From: Paenibacillus sambharensis
GTDB lineage: Bacteria > Bacillota > Bacilli > Paenibacillales > Paenibacillaceae
NCBI RefSeq assembly: GCF_003233845.1
Contig: NZ_QKRB01000006.1
Span: 62,001-126,000, forward strand
Reading direction: 5' to 3'
DNA: 64,000 nucleotides
The position numbers and the translations under genes were made by a program. Positions 9,225-16,733 of this stretch are shown piece after piece. Each line of letters starts with the position of its first letter. The first letter of the stretch is position 1. The notes beneath the pieces are model-generated. The model ran no database searches, was not told the origin of the DNA, and saw only the letters and a list, made by a program, of their open reading frames with translations.

Positions 9225-9284
9225 TACGATCATCCCTTCCTGTCTAGAGTACGGGCTGTTAATTACCAAGCGGGCAAAAGACGG

Positions 9285-10511
9285 CTAGGAAGCTGCCGAC
9301 GGCTGCTCCAAAGCCTTGCCGCCGTGGCCGACGAATGTCTTCTTCCACTGGCCTTGGACAATGAACATCAGGACCATGCATCCGAGGGCAATGCCGCTCA
9401 GAATCAGGAAGCCTGGTGTATACGACCCGGTCGACTGATACAGGTTGCCGAGAATCTTCGGCAGGAAATAACCGCCAAGCCCGCCGGCTGCCCCGACAAT
9501 GCCGGTTACAATGCCGATCTCATTCTGGAAGCGCTGCGGCACGAGCTGGAATACCGAGCCGTTGCCTGCGCCCAGACACATCATGCCAATGAAGAGTAGA
9601 ACGGTTACCACCGATAGAGGCGGGATGGAAGATACGGATGCGAGCATAATGCCTGCTCCGGCATAGAGGAGCATAAGCATGCGTATGCCGCCGATTTTAT
9701 CAGCCAGCCATCCGCCAACGGGACGGAAGAAGCTGCCTGCGATAACACAGATGGTGGTGAAGTCAGCGGCTTTCACTGCGGACAAGCCGTACTGGGTATT
9801 GAAGAATATGGTTAAGTAGTTGGACATGCCGACAAATCCGCCGAAGGTGACGCTGTACAGAATGCAGAAGAGCCAGGTGTCACGGTACTTAAGAATGGCA
9901 GCATAATCGCCGAGCTTCTTGGGTGCGGGCTGGTTCGGGCTATCCTTGGCGAAGATGCTAAAGACGATAAAGACGATCGCAATCGGAATGAGGGCAAAGG
10001 CGAACACAATTTCCCAGCTGCCAAAATGCTGCGCGATCCGGTTAGCGAACAAGGTTGTCAGCACGGTGCCGCTGTTGCCTGCGCCAGCGATGCCCATTGC
10101 CAGGCCTTGATACTGCGGCGGATACCAGCGGCTCGCCAGCGGAAGTGCGGCCGCGAATGATGCACCTGCCATACCGAGCAGCAAACCTACATAATAGAGC
10201 TCAGTAAGGGAGTTTACGAACTGCCATGCCCAGATCAGCGGCACCATCGTAATAATCATGCCGATCTGCCCGGTCCGCTTCGGTCCGATATAGTCGGTCA
10301 GGAAGCCGAGCACCAGGCGCAGAACAGAACCGCCCAATATCGGAAGGGCAACCAGATTCGCCTTTTGTGCGGCATCCATCGGGTAATCGTTCATAATGAC
10401 GATGACGAGCGGTCCCATCAGAACCCAAATCATAAAGCTGACGTCGAAATACAGGAATGCGCTGAATAGTGAGGGCTTATGCCCGCTCTGCCAAAATCCC
10501 TTATTCTCCAT
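9285..10511 (-). CDS. narK: NarK/NasA-type nitrate/nitrite transporter (MFS)
   Basis: A 408-residue, 12-helix major facilitator of the nitrate/nitrite porter family. Family marks include the N-terminal FDVSFMIWVLMGPL, the signature GLLLGMAGASFAAALPLAS (a nitrate-signature motif) in helix 5, the second glycine-rich signature GNGSVFQLVPQRF, and LVLGFLTDYIGPKRTG as loop 2-3. It imports nitrate and/or exchanges nitrite across the membrane, feeding the nirBD nitrite reductase encoded divergently. The ATG follows GAGAGGAG. It is transcribed from its own sigma-A promoter through a leader with two hexaloop hairpins and a terminator, so expression is likely under both GlnR/TnrA and ANTAR control. Confidence 0.93.
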   Translation of the reverse strand: MENKGFWQSGHKPSLFSAFLYFDVSFMIWVLMGPLVIVIMNDYPMDAAQKANLVALPILGGSVLRLVLGFLTDYIGPKRTGQIGMIITMVPLIWAWQFVNSLTELYYVGLLLGMAGASFAAALPLASRWYPPQYQGLAMGIAGAGNSGTVLTTLFANRIAQHFGSWEIVFAFALIPIAIVFIVFSIFAKDSPNQPAPKKLGDYAAILKYRDTWLFCILYSVTFGGFVGMSNYLTIFFNTQYGLSAVKAADFTTICVIAGSFFRPVGGWLADKIGGIRMLMLLYAGAGIMLASVSSIPPLSVVTVLLFIGMMCLGAGNGSVFQLVPQRFQNEIGIVTGIVGAAGGLGGYFLPKILGNLYQSTGSYTPGFLILSGIALGCMVLMFIVQGQWKKTFVGHGGKALEQPSAAS

Positions 10512-10644
10512 AGTAATACTCCTCTCCCGAATCCATGTTCTTTGTTTGTTCTGTCTGAAGCCTTCAGATGCTTGCTGGTTGATTATCCATCTGTCTGTAA
10601 CTTGCAGGTTATCCCCGGGGACTTCATCATGCTGATGTAAACAT

Positions 10645-10683
10645 CAAAAGGCCGCACTTCATCCATGAAGATGAAAGGCGGCC
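10645..10683 (-). terminator. Attenuator terminator in the narK leader
   Basis: On the minus strand GGCCGC, then CTTTCATC, a six-base loop TTCATG, GATGAAGT and GCGGCC form a long stem followed by TTTTGATGTTT. Its 5' arm shares bases with the second hexaloop hairpin upstream (10680-10691), so the two structures are mutually exclusive, as in ANTAR antitermination. Confidence 0.7.
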
Positions 10684-10720
10684 GCATTGCCAACCGGATG
10701 CACGTCATTGTGCGTTCCGG
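10680..10720 (-). promoter_or_regulatory. Tandem hexaloop hairpins (ANTAR target) in the narK leader
   Basis: Two hairpins on the minus-strand transcript. P1 (10694-10720): CCGGA...TCCGG with an inner GCAC/GTGC closing the hexaloop AATGAC. P2 (10680-10691): GGC/GCC closing the hexaloop AATGCG. Both loops have A at position 1 and G at position 4, the two bases known to be conserved in ANTAR-recognised RNA (as in EutV and NasR targets). Only two bases separate the hairpins. P2 overlaps the 5' arm of the terminator at 10645-10683, so ANTAR binding should stop terminator formation. Confidence 0.75.
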
Positions 10721-10754
10721 GTATTATTTGTCACAGCATTGTGAACTTAGTTGG

Positions 10755-10784
10755 ATTATATGCGAGTCAGATTGTGAATGTCAA
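10755..10784 (-). promoter_or_regulatory. narK sigma-A promoter
   Basis: Minus strand TTGACA (complement of 10779-10784), 18 bases, TATAAT (complement of 10755-10760). Both hexamers are perfect. The -35 is the end of a GlnR/TnrA-type box. Confidence 0.75.
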
Positions 10785-10795
10785 CTATTCTAACA
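10779..10795 (-). promoter_or_regulatory. GlnR/TnrA-type box at the narK promoter
   Basis: TGTTAGAATAGTTGACA matches the nitrogen-regulator consensus TGTNA-N7-TNACA at every fixed position. Its last six bases are the -35 hexamer of the narK promoter, an identical arrangement to that at nirB. Confidence 0.7.
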
Positions 10796-10825
10796 TAAAA
10801 AAAGTTTGATGAGTTAATAGTGGAA

Positions 10826-11383
10826 TCAACCATGGATAAGCTGATACACCTTTACTATGGAAGCGGCGATGTCACCGACCCGCTTGCGCTCATTCATAGC
10901 CTGCTTGCGCAGGAAGTCATAGGCTTCGGCTTCGGATATGCCCTTAATTTCACAGAGCACGGCCTTCGCCTGATCGATCCACTTGCGCTCTTCGAGCCGC
11001 TGCAGCAGCTGCTCCCTTTCTTCAAACCAGCGTTTGCGCTGATGGTGGGAACGGATCGCCCATTTCAGGGCGAAGAGCATCTCGGATGGCGTCATGGTGG
11101 GGAATAGAAGACCGTCCAGTGAATAGCCCCAGTCCATCTCACCTGGATATTGGTCTTCCTGGCACAGCCATAGGATCGGCAGGCGCTTCATGCCGCTAAT
11201 TGTTGACTGCCAGTCTGTCATCTTCTCAAGGGGGGTCAAGAGGACTGCGGCATCGGACACGCTGATGAGCGGAAGAATTTCCTCATCAGACCGGCACCGG
11301 TATAAGGTGCGGCAGCTTTGTTTAAGATTGTCCAAGGATTCAATGGAGGGACTGTCTTCTACAAGCAGAACCGTCTTCAGCAT
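10826..11383 (-). CDS. ANTAR-domain RNA-binding antiterminator (NasT/NasR-like)
   Basis: A 185-residue regulator. Residues 1 to about 115 look like a response-regulator receiver fold (MLKTVLLVEDS start), but the strand that should carry the phosphoacceptor Asp reads AAVLLTPLEKM without Asp, so it is probably a pseudo-receiver. A helical linker (HHQRKRWFEEREQLLQRLEE) leads to the C-terminal ANTAR domain of about 55 residues, WIDQAKAVLCEIKGISEAEA through VGDIAASIV, with the conserved Ala, Glu/Ala and Val positions of the three-helix RNA-binding bundle. ANTAR proteins bind paired hexaloop hairpins and prevent termination. Such leaders are present at both flanking units, narK and nirB. The ATG at 11383 follows GAGGTG at about 7 bases; an earlier in-frame ATG at 11440 has none. 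No nitrate sensor partner such as NasS is in the window. Confidence 0.85.
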   Translation of the reverse strand: MLKTVLLVEDSPSIESLDNLKQSCRTLYRCRSDEEILPLISVSDAAVLLTPLEKMTDWQSTISGMKRLPILWLCQEDQYPGEMDWGYSLDGLLFPTMTPSEMLFALKWAIRSHHQRKRWFEEREQLLQRLEERKWIDQAKAVLCEIKGISEAEAYDFLRKQAMNERKRVGDIAASIVKVYQLIHG

Positions 11384-11422
11384 GATTTTCACCTCATTCC
11401 ACCTTAGCATTATGTGTACACG

Positions 11423-11439
11423 TGTTATAAAATATAACA
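11423..11439. promoter_or_regulatory. Perfectly palindromic GlnR/TnrA box upstream of the ANTAR gene
   Basis: TGTTATAAAATATAACA is an exact inverted repeat (7-base arms, AAA centre) that also fits TGTNA-N7-TNACA. It lies 40 bases upstream of the ANTAR start and about 55 bases before the nirB -35, so it could act on either divergent gene. A weak -10 (CATAAT on the minus strand) would place it over the -35 region of the ANTAR promoter. Confidence 0.7.
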
Positions 11440-11481
11440 TAGAAGTAAAGGTGTGTCGATGTTAAGATAGTTCAAAATACA

Positions 11482-11498
11482 TGTTAGATATATTGACA
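11482..11498 (+). promoter_or_regulatory. GlnR/TnrA-type box at the nirB promoter
   Basis: TGTTAGATATATTGACA matches TGTNA-N7-TNACA at all fixed positions and, as at narK, its final TTGACA is the -35 hexamer. Confidence 0.7.
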
Positions 11499-11521
11499 TA
11501 CATCATGGTATACCTTATACT
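11493..11521 (+). promoter_or_regulatory. nirB operon sigma-A promoter
   Basis: TTGACA (11493-11498), 17 bases, TATACT (11516-11521). The predicted start near 11528 leaves a leader of about 200 bases with hexaloop hairpins and an attenuator before nirB at 11732. Confidence 0.75.
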
Positions 11522-11542
11522 GAGTACATCAGTGAATGTTCT

Positions 11543-11579
11543 GGCACAACGGCGTGCCGCGTTCCTCGGCGACGAAGCC
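11543..11579 (+). promoter_or_regulatory. Tandem hexaloop hairpins (ANTAR target) in the nirB leader
   Basis: P1 (11543-11558): GGCAC and GTGCC close the hexaloop AACGGC, with A at position 1 and G at position 4. P2 (11568-11579): GGC and GCC close GACGAA, which keeps G at position 4 but has G instead of A at position 1. P2's 3' arm is shared with the 5' arm of the following terminator, the same layout as at narK. The nonstandard first base of P2 lowers confidence a little. Confidence 0.65.
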
Positions 11580-11607
11580 TGCTCCTTGAATCAAGGGGTG
11601 GGCTTTT
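11576..11607 (+). terminator. Attenuator terminator in the nirB leader
   Basis: AGCC and CTCCTTG pair with CAAGGGG and GGCT (one G-T pair, a TG/TG internal loop, AAT loop), followed by TTTT. It lies 125 bases before the nirB start, so it is an attenuator, not the end of an upstream gene. Confidence 0.7.
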
Positions 11608-11731
11608 CATGTTTACATCCAACTATTTGCCAGAAGGCAAAGCGATGCAATGACCTGGTTGTCTGCAGGCTGAACAGCACCGGAGCTGGTGCAGCATATC
11701 AGGGATTTGCGCCACAGGAGGAGAGGCTATT

Positions 11732-14215
11732 ATGAAGAAGAAGCTGGTTATGATCGGCAATGGTATGGCAGGGGTCTCATTCGTGGAGCAGCTGCTGAAG
11801 CTGAACCCGAACCGTTATGATATTACGATAATCGGTGCGGAGCCGCACCCCAACTACAATAGAATCATGCTGTCTTCCGTGCTGGCGGGGGACGCGAACA
11901 TGCAAGATATTGTACTGAACGACTGGAATTGGTACAGCAGTAATCATATCGAGCTTCATGCCGGACAGACGGTAACCCGTATTGATACAGCAGCACGCTT
12001 GGTTACAACGAATCAGGGGCTCGAGGTCGCTTATGACGAGCTGGTACTCGCAACAGGCTCTCTCCCGTTCATGCTCCCGCTGCCGGGTGCGGATAAGGAA
12101 GGTGTTATTGCTTTCCGGGATATTAAGGACTGCGAGACGATGATCGAGACAGCCAAATCCTACAAGAAGGCAGTTGTCATCGGCGGCGGCTTGCTCGGTC
12201 TGGAGGCGGCGCGCGGCCTTCTGAATTTGAACATGGAAGTAAGTGTCGTGCACATTCACAATTATCTGATGGAGCGTCAGCTGGACTTGACGGCAGCCCG
12301 GATGCTGCAGGCCGAGCTTGAATCTCAGGGGATGAAGTTCCTGCTGGAAAAGCATTCAGATTCGATCATAGGCCGCAAGCGTGTGGCAGGCCTGAAATTC
12401 AAGGACGGGACGCATGTCGAGGCTGATCTGATTGTTATGGCGGTTGGAATCAGGCCGAATGTCCAGCTGGCCAAGGACAGCGGCATTGAAGTGAACCGCG
12501 GTATTGTCGTTGATGACCAGATGCGCACCAGCATACCGAATGTATATGCAGTCGGGGAGTGTGCGGAGCACCGGGGTATTGCTTACGGCTTGGTTGCACC
12601 GCTGTATGAGCAGGGGGCAGTTCTCGCGAAGAGTCTGGCTGGTGTGGAGAACGAGGGCTACCAAGGCTCCGTTGTTTCCACGAAGCTTAAAGTATCCGGT
12701 GTTAATGTATTCTCGGCAGGCATCTTCACGGATGAGCCGGGAACGAAGGCGCTGCGAGTCCAGGATGAATTGGACGGGATCTATAAGAAGGTTGTGTTCC
12801 GTGACGGCAAGGTGGTAGGCAGCGTACTGTTCGGTGATACGGCTGATGGTTCAAGGCTGTTCTCGCTGATCCGCAGCGGTGAGGATTTCAGCGGACGGGA
12901 GAAGGAAGTGCTGTTCGGTGCGGGCGGCGGCTCGAGCTCAGCGAGCAATGAAGACCTGGTTGCGGCCATGAGCGGAGATGAAATTGTCTGCGGCTGCAAC
13001 GGCGTCACGAAGGATACGATCGTGGAGTCCATCACCGAGAACGGCTGCGTCAGCTTGAACGAGATCAAGGCATGCACCAAGGCCTCAGCGTCATGCGGCG
13101 GCTGTAAACCGCTGGTGGAAGCGATTCTGACGGCGACTCTCGGTGCGGATAATGTGCAGACGGTCAAGGAAGGCATCTGCGGCTGTACCCGTCATACCCG
13201 TGACGAGGTTGTAGAAGCCATCAAGCGGATGCGCCTGACTACCTCCAAGGAAGTTATGCATGTGATGGAATGGGATAACCCGGAAGGGTGCTCCAAATGC
13301 CGTCCGGCCCTCAACTATTATCTCGGCATGGTATGGCCGGAAGAGCATGATGACGAGCTGGAATCGCGGTTTGTTAACGAGCGGAATCATGCCAATATTC
13401 AGAAGGACGGCACGTTCTCGGTTGTGCCCCGGATTTACGGGGGCGTGACGACGCCGGATGATCTGCAGAAAATCGCCAGTGTAGCGCAGAAGTATCAGGT
13501 GCCGCTGGTTAAAATAACGGGCGGTCAGCGAATTGACCTGCTCGGTGTCAAGAAAGAGGATCTGCCGCAGATGTGGAAGGAGCTGGATATGCCATCCGGC
13601 TATGCGTACGGCAAGGCACTCCGCACCGTCAAGACCTGTGTAGGCTCCACCTTCTGCCGCTTTGGTACCCAGGATTCGATCAAGATGGGCATCGAGATGG
13701 AGAAGCGGTTCGAGCGGCTGAATACGCCGGCCAAAGTGAAGCTCGCGGTATCGGGCTGCCCGCGGAACTGCGCGGAATCGACGATCAAGGACCTGGGCGT
13801 CGTGGCGATCGACGGCGGCAGCGAAATCTATGTCGGCGGCAATGGTGGTACTAGGGTCCGGGCGGCAGAGCTGCTGGTCAAGGTGAAGACGGACGAAGAG
13901 GTGCTGGAGTGGACGGCAGCTTACCTTCAGTATTACCGGGAGACAGCTAACTTCGGAGAGCGTACCAGTGAATGGGTTCAACGTGTTGGTCTGGATACCG
14001 TCAAGAAGGCGCTGGAGAAGAAGGAAGACCGCGAAGCGCTTGTCAGCCGGATTGACAAGACCCTTGGCCTCATGAAGGATCCGTGGAAGCAGATTATCGA
14101 GAACGATGAGCTCCGCTCGGCGTTCGATGCTCTGACAGCTGCGCCAGAGAGAGGTGCCGCGGCGGCTGGGGAGCCAGTGGACGGCAAAGTGATTTTATCG
14201 GATAAGGACCGCTAA
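11732..14215 (+). CDS. nirB: Assimilatory nitrite reductase (NADH), large subunit
   Basis: An 827-residue cytoplasmic enzyme that reduces nitrite to ammonium. Domain order: an FAD/NAD(P)H-binding pyridine-nucleotide-disulfide-oxidoreductase half (IGNGMAGVSF at the start, VVIGGGLLGLEAARGL near 150); two BFD-like [2Fe-2S] modules (CGCNGVTKDT...CTKASASCGGCKP near 425-470 and CGCTRHTRDE...CSKCRP); then the nitrite/sulfite reductase ferredoxin-like and sirohaem/[4Fe-4S] domains. Cluster ligands appear as CVGSTFC (residues 636-642) and SGCPRNC (about 676-680). Length and order match NirB/NasD. A strong AGGAGGAG precedes the ATG. It heads nirB-nirD-hemD-sumT, where the last two genes supply sirohaem. 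Control is probably by GlnR/TnrA at the promoter and ANTAR antitermination in the leader. Confidence 0.96.
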   Translation: MKKKLVMIGNGMAGVSFVEQLLKLNPNRYDITIIGAEPHPNYNRIMLSSVLAGDANMQDIVLNDWNWYSSNHIELHAGQTVTRIDTAARLVTTNQGLEVAYDELVLATGSLPFMLPLPGADKEGVIAFRDIKDCETMIETAKSYKKAVVIGGGLLGLEAARGLLNLNMEVSVVHIHNYLMERQLDLTAARMLQAELESQGMKFLLEKHSDSIIGRKRVAGLKFKDGTHVEADLIVMAVGIRPNVQLAKDSGIEVNRGIVVDDQMRTSIPNVYAVGECAEHRGIAYGLVAPLYEQGAVLAKSLAGVENEGYQGSVVSTKLKVSGVNVFSAGIFTDEPGTKALRVQDELDGIYKKVVFRDGKVVGSVLFGDTADGSRLFSLIRSGEDFSGREKEVLFGAGGGSSSASNEDLVAAMSGDEIVCGCNGVTKDTIVESITENGCVSLNEIKACTKASASCGGCKPLVEAILTATLGADNVQTVKEGICGCTRHTRDEVVEAIKRMRLTTSKEVMHVMEWDNPEGCSKCRPALNYYLGMVWPEEHDDELESRFVNERNHANIQKDGTFSVVPRIYGGVTTPDDLQKIASVAQKYQVPLVKITGGQRIDLLGVKKEDLPQMWKELDMPSGYAYGKALRTVKTCVGSTFCRFGTQDSIKMGIEMEKRFERLNTPAKVKLAVSGCPRNCAESTIKDLGVVAIDGGSEIYVGGNGGTRVRAAELLVKVKTDEEVLEWTAAYLQYYRETANFGERTSEWVQRVGLDTVKKALEKKEDREALVSRIDKTLGLMKDPWKQIIENDELRSAFDALTAAPERGAAAAGEPVDGKVILSDKDR

Positions 14216-14283
14216 GAAGCGGCGTTGGAATACAGCATCAGACCGGCAGCATGCCTGCCGACAATCGAGGGGAGAGAGCGACC

Positions 14284-14616
14284 ATGAAAAAATTCAATAT
14301 TGGCCACATCTCGGAGTTTCCGGAGCGCAGGGGCCGCGTATTCCGGATGGGTGAACTGGAGCTGGCGCTGTTCAAGCTGTCGGATGGCACGGTGAAAGCA
14401 GTGGAGAACCGCTGTCCGCACAAGAACGGCAAGCTGTCCGAAGGCATGGTATGCGACCACCACGTCTACTGCCCGCTCCACGATTGGAAGATCGACCTGC
14501 AGGACGGTATGGTTCAGGCGCCGGACGACGGCTGTGTGTCCACCTATCCGGTAACTGTCGATGAGAACGGTCATGTCATTCTTGACTTGAATGGGGTACA
14601 ATCATTGGTATCGTGA
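14284..14616 (+). CDS. nirD: Nitrite reductase small subunit (Rieske-type)
   Basis: A 110-residue Rieske [2Fe-2S]-fold protein that partners NirB. The two ligand boxes are CPHKNG and CPLHDW; both the Cys and His pairs are present, so the cluster may be retained, unlike E. coli NirD, which lacks them. I chose ATG at 14284 behind GGGGAGAGAG; an upstream in-frame ATG at 14251 has no ribosome-binding site. It sits 68 bases after nirB in the same operon. Confidence 0.93.
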   Translation: MKKFNIGHISEFPERRGRVFRMGELELALFKLSDGTVKAVENRCPHKNGKLSEGMVCDHHVYCPLHDWKIDLQDGMVQAPDDGCVSTYPVTVDENGHVILDLNGVQSLVS

Positions 14617-14677
14617 TGCGGGTATGCCATCGGAGCGGCCCGTAAAACACCACCACCCATACAAGGAGGCGGCGTGA

Positions 14678-15574
14678 ATGGCGCGCTTGGAAGGCATAAC
14701 GGTGGCCGTAACCGGCCCGCGCAAGGCTGAGGACATGAGCCGTATGATTGAGAAGTTTGGGGGACGGGCGGTAATCCGTCCTGCCCAGGGTACGGTATTC
14801 GTGGATGATTCGCGAATTGAGGAACAGCTGAAGGATCTGATTGCCGACCCTGCTGACTGGCTCGTACTGACAACTGGCGTAGGTACAGAGGCATTATTCA
14901 ATAAAGCTTCACAGTTAGGGCTTGAAGAGGGTTTCATGGCGGCTCTGCGTGAGATGAAGCTGGCCGCAAGGGGATATAAAACGGTTAATGTGCTGCGCAA
15001 GCTGGGCCTAACCCCGGCGGTTCGCGATAATGACGGAACAACAGCCGGACTGCTGGAGGAAATGGCTCCCTATGAGCTTCAGGGCAAGCGGGTTGCGCTG
15101 CAGCTCTACGGCGATCCGGCACCGCGTGTAACGGGAGCACTGGCTGCCAGAGGGGCGGTCTGCGAGGAGCTGCTCCCCTATCAGCATATTCCGCCGGAGG
15201 ATTCGGTCGTTGGCCAGCTCATTGACGAGATTGTAAGCGGACAGGTGCAGGCTGTGGCTTTTACCAGTACGGTCCAAGTCCGCTATGTGATGCAATCAGC
15301 GGCACAGCTGGGGAAGCTTGACGCCGTGCTGGCCGCATTTGATGATGACGTGCTGGCTGTTGCAGTCGGTAAGGTTACCGCCGAGGGGCTCTACGAGGAA
15401 GGCGTGAAGCGGGTGCTGTTTCCGGAGGAAGAGCGGATGGGCAGTATGATTGTGGCCATGTCCAGACATTTTGGCGGCCGTTCAGATGAACTGGATGCGG
15501 ATGGCGAGCTTGCGGCCGGAGAATGTGCGGCTGACCAGCCCGCCGACCGTACGAAGAAGCCGGGGGAGCAGTAA
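14678..15574 (+). CDS. hemD: Uroporphyrinogen-III synthase
   Basis: A 298-residue HemD-fold enzyme that cyclises and inverts ring D of hydroxymethylbilane to give uroporphyrinogen III. Visible marks: VAVTGPRKAEDM at the N terminus, WLVLTTGVGTEALF (the 'TS.NGV' region), LQLYGDPAPRVTGAL, and AVAFTSTVQVRYV near 190. The end is a variable acidic tail. It overlaps no neighbour but lies 62 bases after nirD behind AAGGAGGCGG, so it is a dedicated nitrite-reductase-operon copy. It probably works with the methyltransferase downstream to provide sirohaem for NirB. Whether the genome has a second hemD in a hem operon cannot be seen here. Confidence 0.88.
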   Translation: MARLEGITVAVTGPRKAEDMSRMIEKFGGRAVIRPAQGTVFVDDSRIEEQLKDLIADPADWLVLTTGVGTEALFNKASQLGLEEGFMAALREMKLAARGYKTVNVLRKLGLTPAVRDNDGTTAGLLEEMAPYELQGKRVALQLYGDPAPRVTGALAARGAVCEELLPYQHIPPEDSVVGQLIDEIVSGQVQAVAFTSTVQVRYVMQSAAQLGKLDAVLAAFDDDVLAVAVGKVTAEGLYEEGVKRVLFPEEERMGSMIVAMSRHFGGRSDELDADGELAAGECAADQPADRTKKPGEQ

Positions 15575-15645
15575 GAGAATAATAAGCTTCCGTCGCGGCT
15601 TGTCTGTAGTATAGAAGGGTGACTGGTCTTGGAGGAGGCGTGCTT

Positions 15646-16419
15646 ATGAGTGAGAGAGGTTTCGTATATTTGACTGGAGCAGGCCCGGGAGACCCGAAGC
15701 TGATAACGGTCAAAGGTCTGGAGTCGATCCGGGAAGCGGAAGTGCTGATCTATGACCGGCTGGTATCGCCGGAGCTGCTGCAGGAGGTTTCGCCGCACTG
15801 CGAGATGATCTATGTCGGCAAAGCATCGGGTCACCATACCATGAAGCAGGAGGATATCAATGACCTCATCATTCGGCATGCGCTTCGGGGCAAGGTTGTT
15901 ACCCGGCTAAAGGGGGGCGACCCGTTCGTATACGGACGGGGCGGCGAAGAGGCGCTCTGTCTGGCAGAGCGGGGAATACCGTTCGAGGTTGTACCGGGGA
16001 TCTCTTCCTGCATCGCGGCACCCGCTTATGCCGGCATTCCGGTCACGCACCGTAAGCTTGCCGCCTCCTTCGCGGTCATAACCGGGCATGAATGCACAGG
16101 CAAGACAGGCGCCTGCGTGGATTGGAGCTGGGCGGCTGGGGCTGAGACGCTCGTGATCCTGATGGGTCTGCAGCAGCTGCCTGCCATTACGCAGAAGCTG
16201 ATGAACAGAGGCAAGGCGCCGGATACGCCAATTGCTCTTATCCAGAGCGGTTCATGGGAAGAGCAGCGCGTCGTGACAGGCACAGTCTCTACGATTGTCG
16301 AGCTGCAGGAGCAGGCACAGCTGAAGAGCCCGGTAACCATTGTAGTTGGCCCGGTCGTTGCTATGCGGGATCAGCTCATTCGGCAAGAAGTCGAGTCCCT
16401 GCTAACGTATACGGGTTAG
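15646..16419 (+). CDS. cobA: Uroporphyrinogen-III C-methyltransferase (sirohaem synthesis)
   Basis: A 257-residue SAM-dependent methyltransferase that adds two methyl groups to uroporphyrinogen III to form precorrin-2, the sirohaem precursor. Family signatures: VYLTGAGPGDPKLITVKG at the N terminus (SUMT signature 1) and VVTRLKGGDPFVYGRGGEEA (signature 2), then VPGISSCIAAPAYAGIPVTHR. Bacillus homologues in nas operons are called NasF. The start at 15646 follows GGAGGAGG; the earlier GTG at 15619 is weaker. It is the last gene of the nir operon, followed by a strong terminator. The dehydrogenase and ferrochelatase steps are not encoded here. Confidence 0.93.
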   Translation: MSERGFVYLTGAGPGDPKLITVKGLESIREAEVLIYDRLVSPELLQEVSPHCEMIYVGKASGHHTMKQEDINDLIIRHALRGKVVTRLKGGDPFVYGRGGEEALCLAERGIPFEVVPGISSCIAAPAYAGIPVTHRKLAASFAVITGHECTGKTGACVDWSWAAGAETLVILMGLQQLPAITQKLMNRGKAPDTPIALIQSGSWEEQRVVTGTVSTIVELQEQAQLKSPVTIVVGPVVAMRDQLIRQEVESLLTYTG

Positions 16420-16442
16420 ATTTAGATAAAGAAATAAAGCAA

Positions 16443-16510
16443 GAGAAAAAACAGGTACCCATGCGCTGAACACTTTTTTGGAGTGTCAGTGTATGGGTGC
16501 CTGTTTTATA
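16443..16510. terminator. Bidirectional terminator at the end of the nir operon
   Basis: ACAGGTACCCAT pairs with ATGGGTGCCTGT around an inner hairpin AACACT/AGTGTC. A T tract follows on the plus strand (16503-16506) and an A run (16446-16450) precedes it, giving a T tract on the minus strand. It marks the boundary to the A+T-richer patch. Confidence 0.7.
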
Positions 16511-16733
16511 CTAAGTTATTAACAGATTGGAACGACGCATACGCTATTCCATCCATCTCGAAAAGTCCGTTAGGGAAGTATCTGCTGGTTAATATTTCAC
16601 TCGCTTTAGCAGTCAGTTCCTTATAAAGACGCTCTGGAATAAAAATAATAACAGCTTGGATAGCGTCTAAATACTCTAATAGAGGGTCCAAGTACTTTTC
16701 CCCGCGATTTATAATCTTGAGGTCTTTAATCAA
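16506..16733 (-). CDS. Hypothetical protein, possibly the 3' piece of a disrupted gene
   Basis: A 75-residue frame starting with TTG at 16733, which overlaps the TGA of an upstream open frame in a TTGA arrangement. The peptide (EYLDAIQAVIIFIPERLYKE, later YFPNGLFEMDGIAYASF) looks like genuine soluble protein, and codon use is A+T-richer than in flanking genes. No ribosome-binding site is apparent. Either two small genes are translationally coupled or one gene has been split by a frameshift. I recognise no family. Confidence 0.4.
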   Translation of the reverse strand: MIKDLKIINRGEKYLDPLLEYLDAIQAVIIFIPERLYKELTAKASEILTSRYFPNGLFEMDGIAYASFQSVNNLV

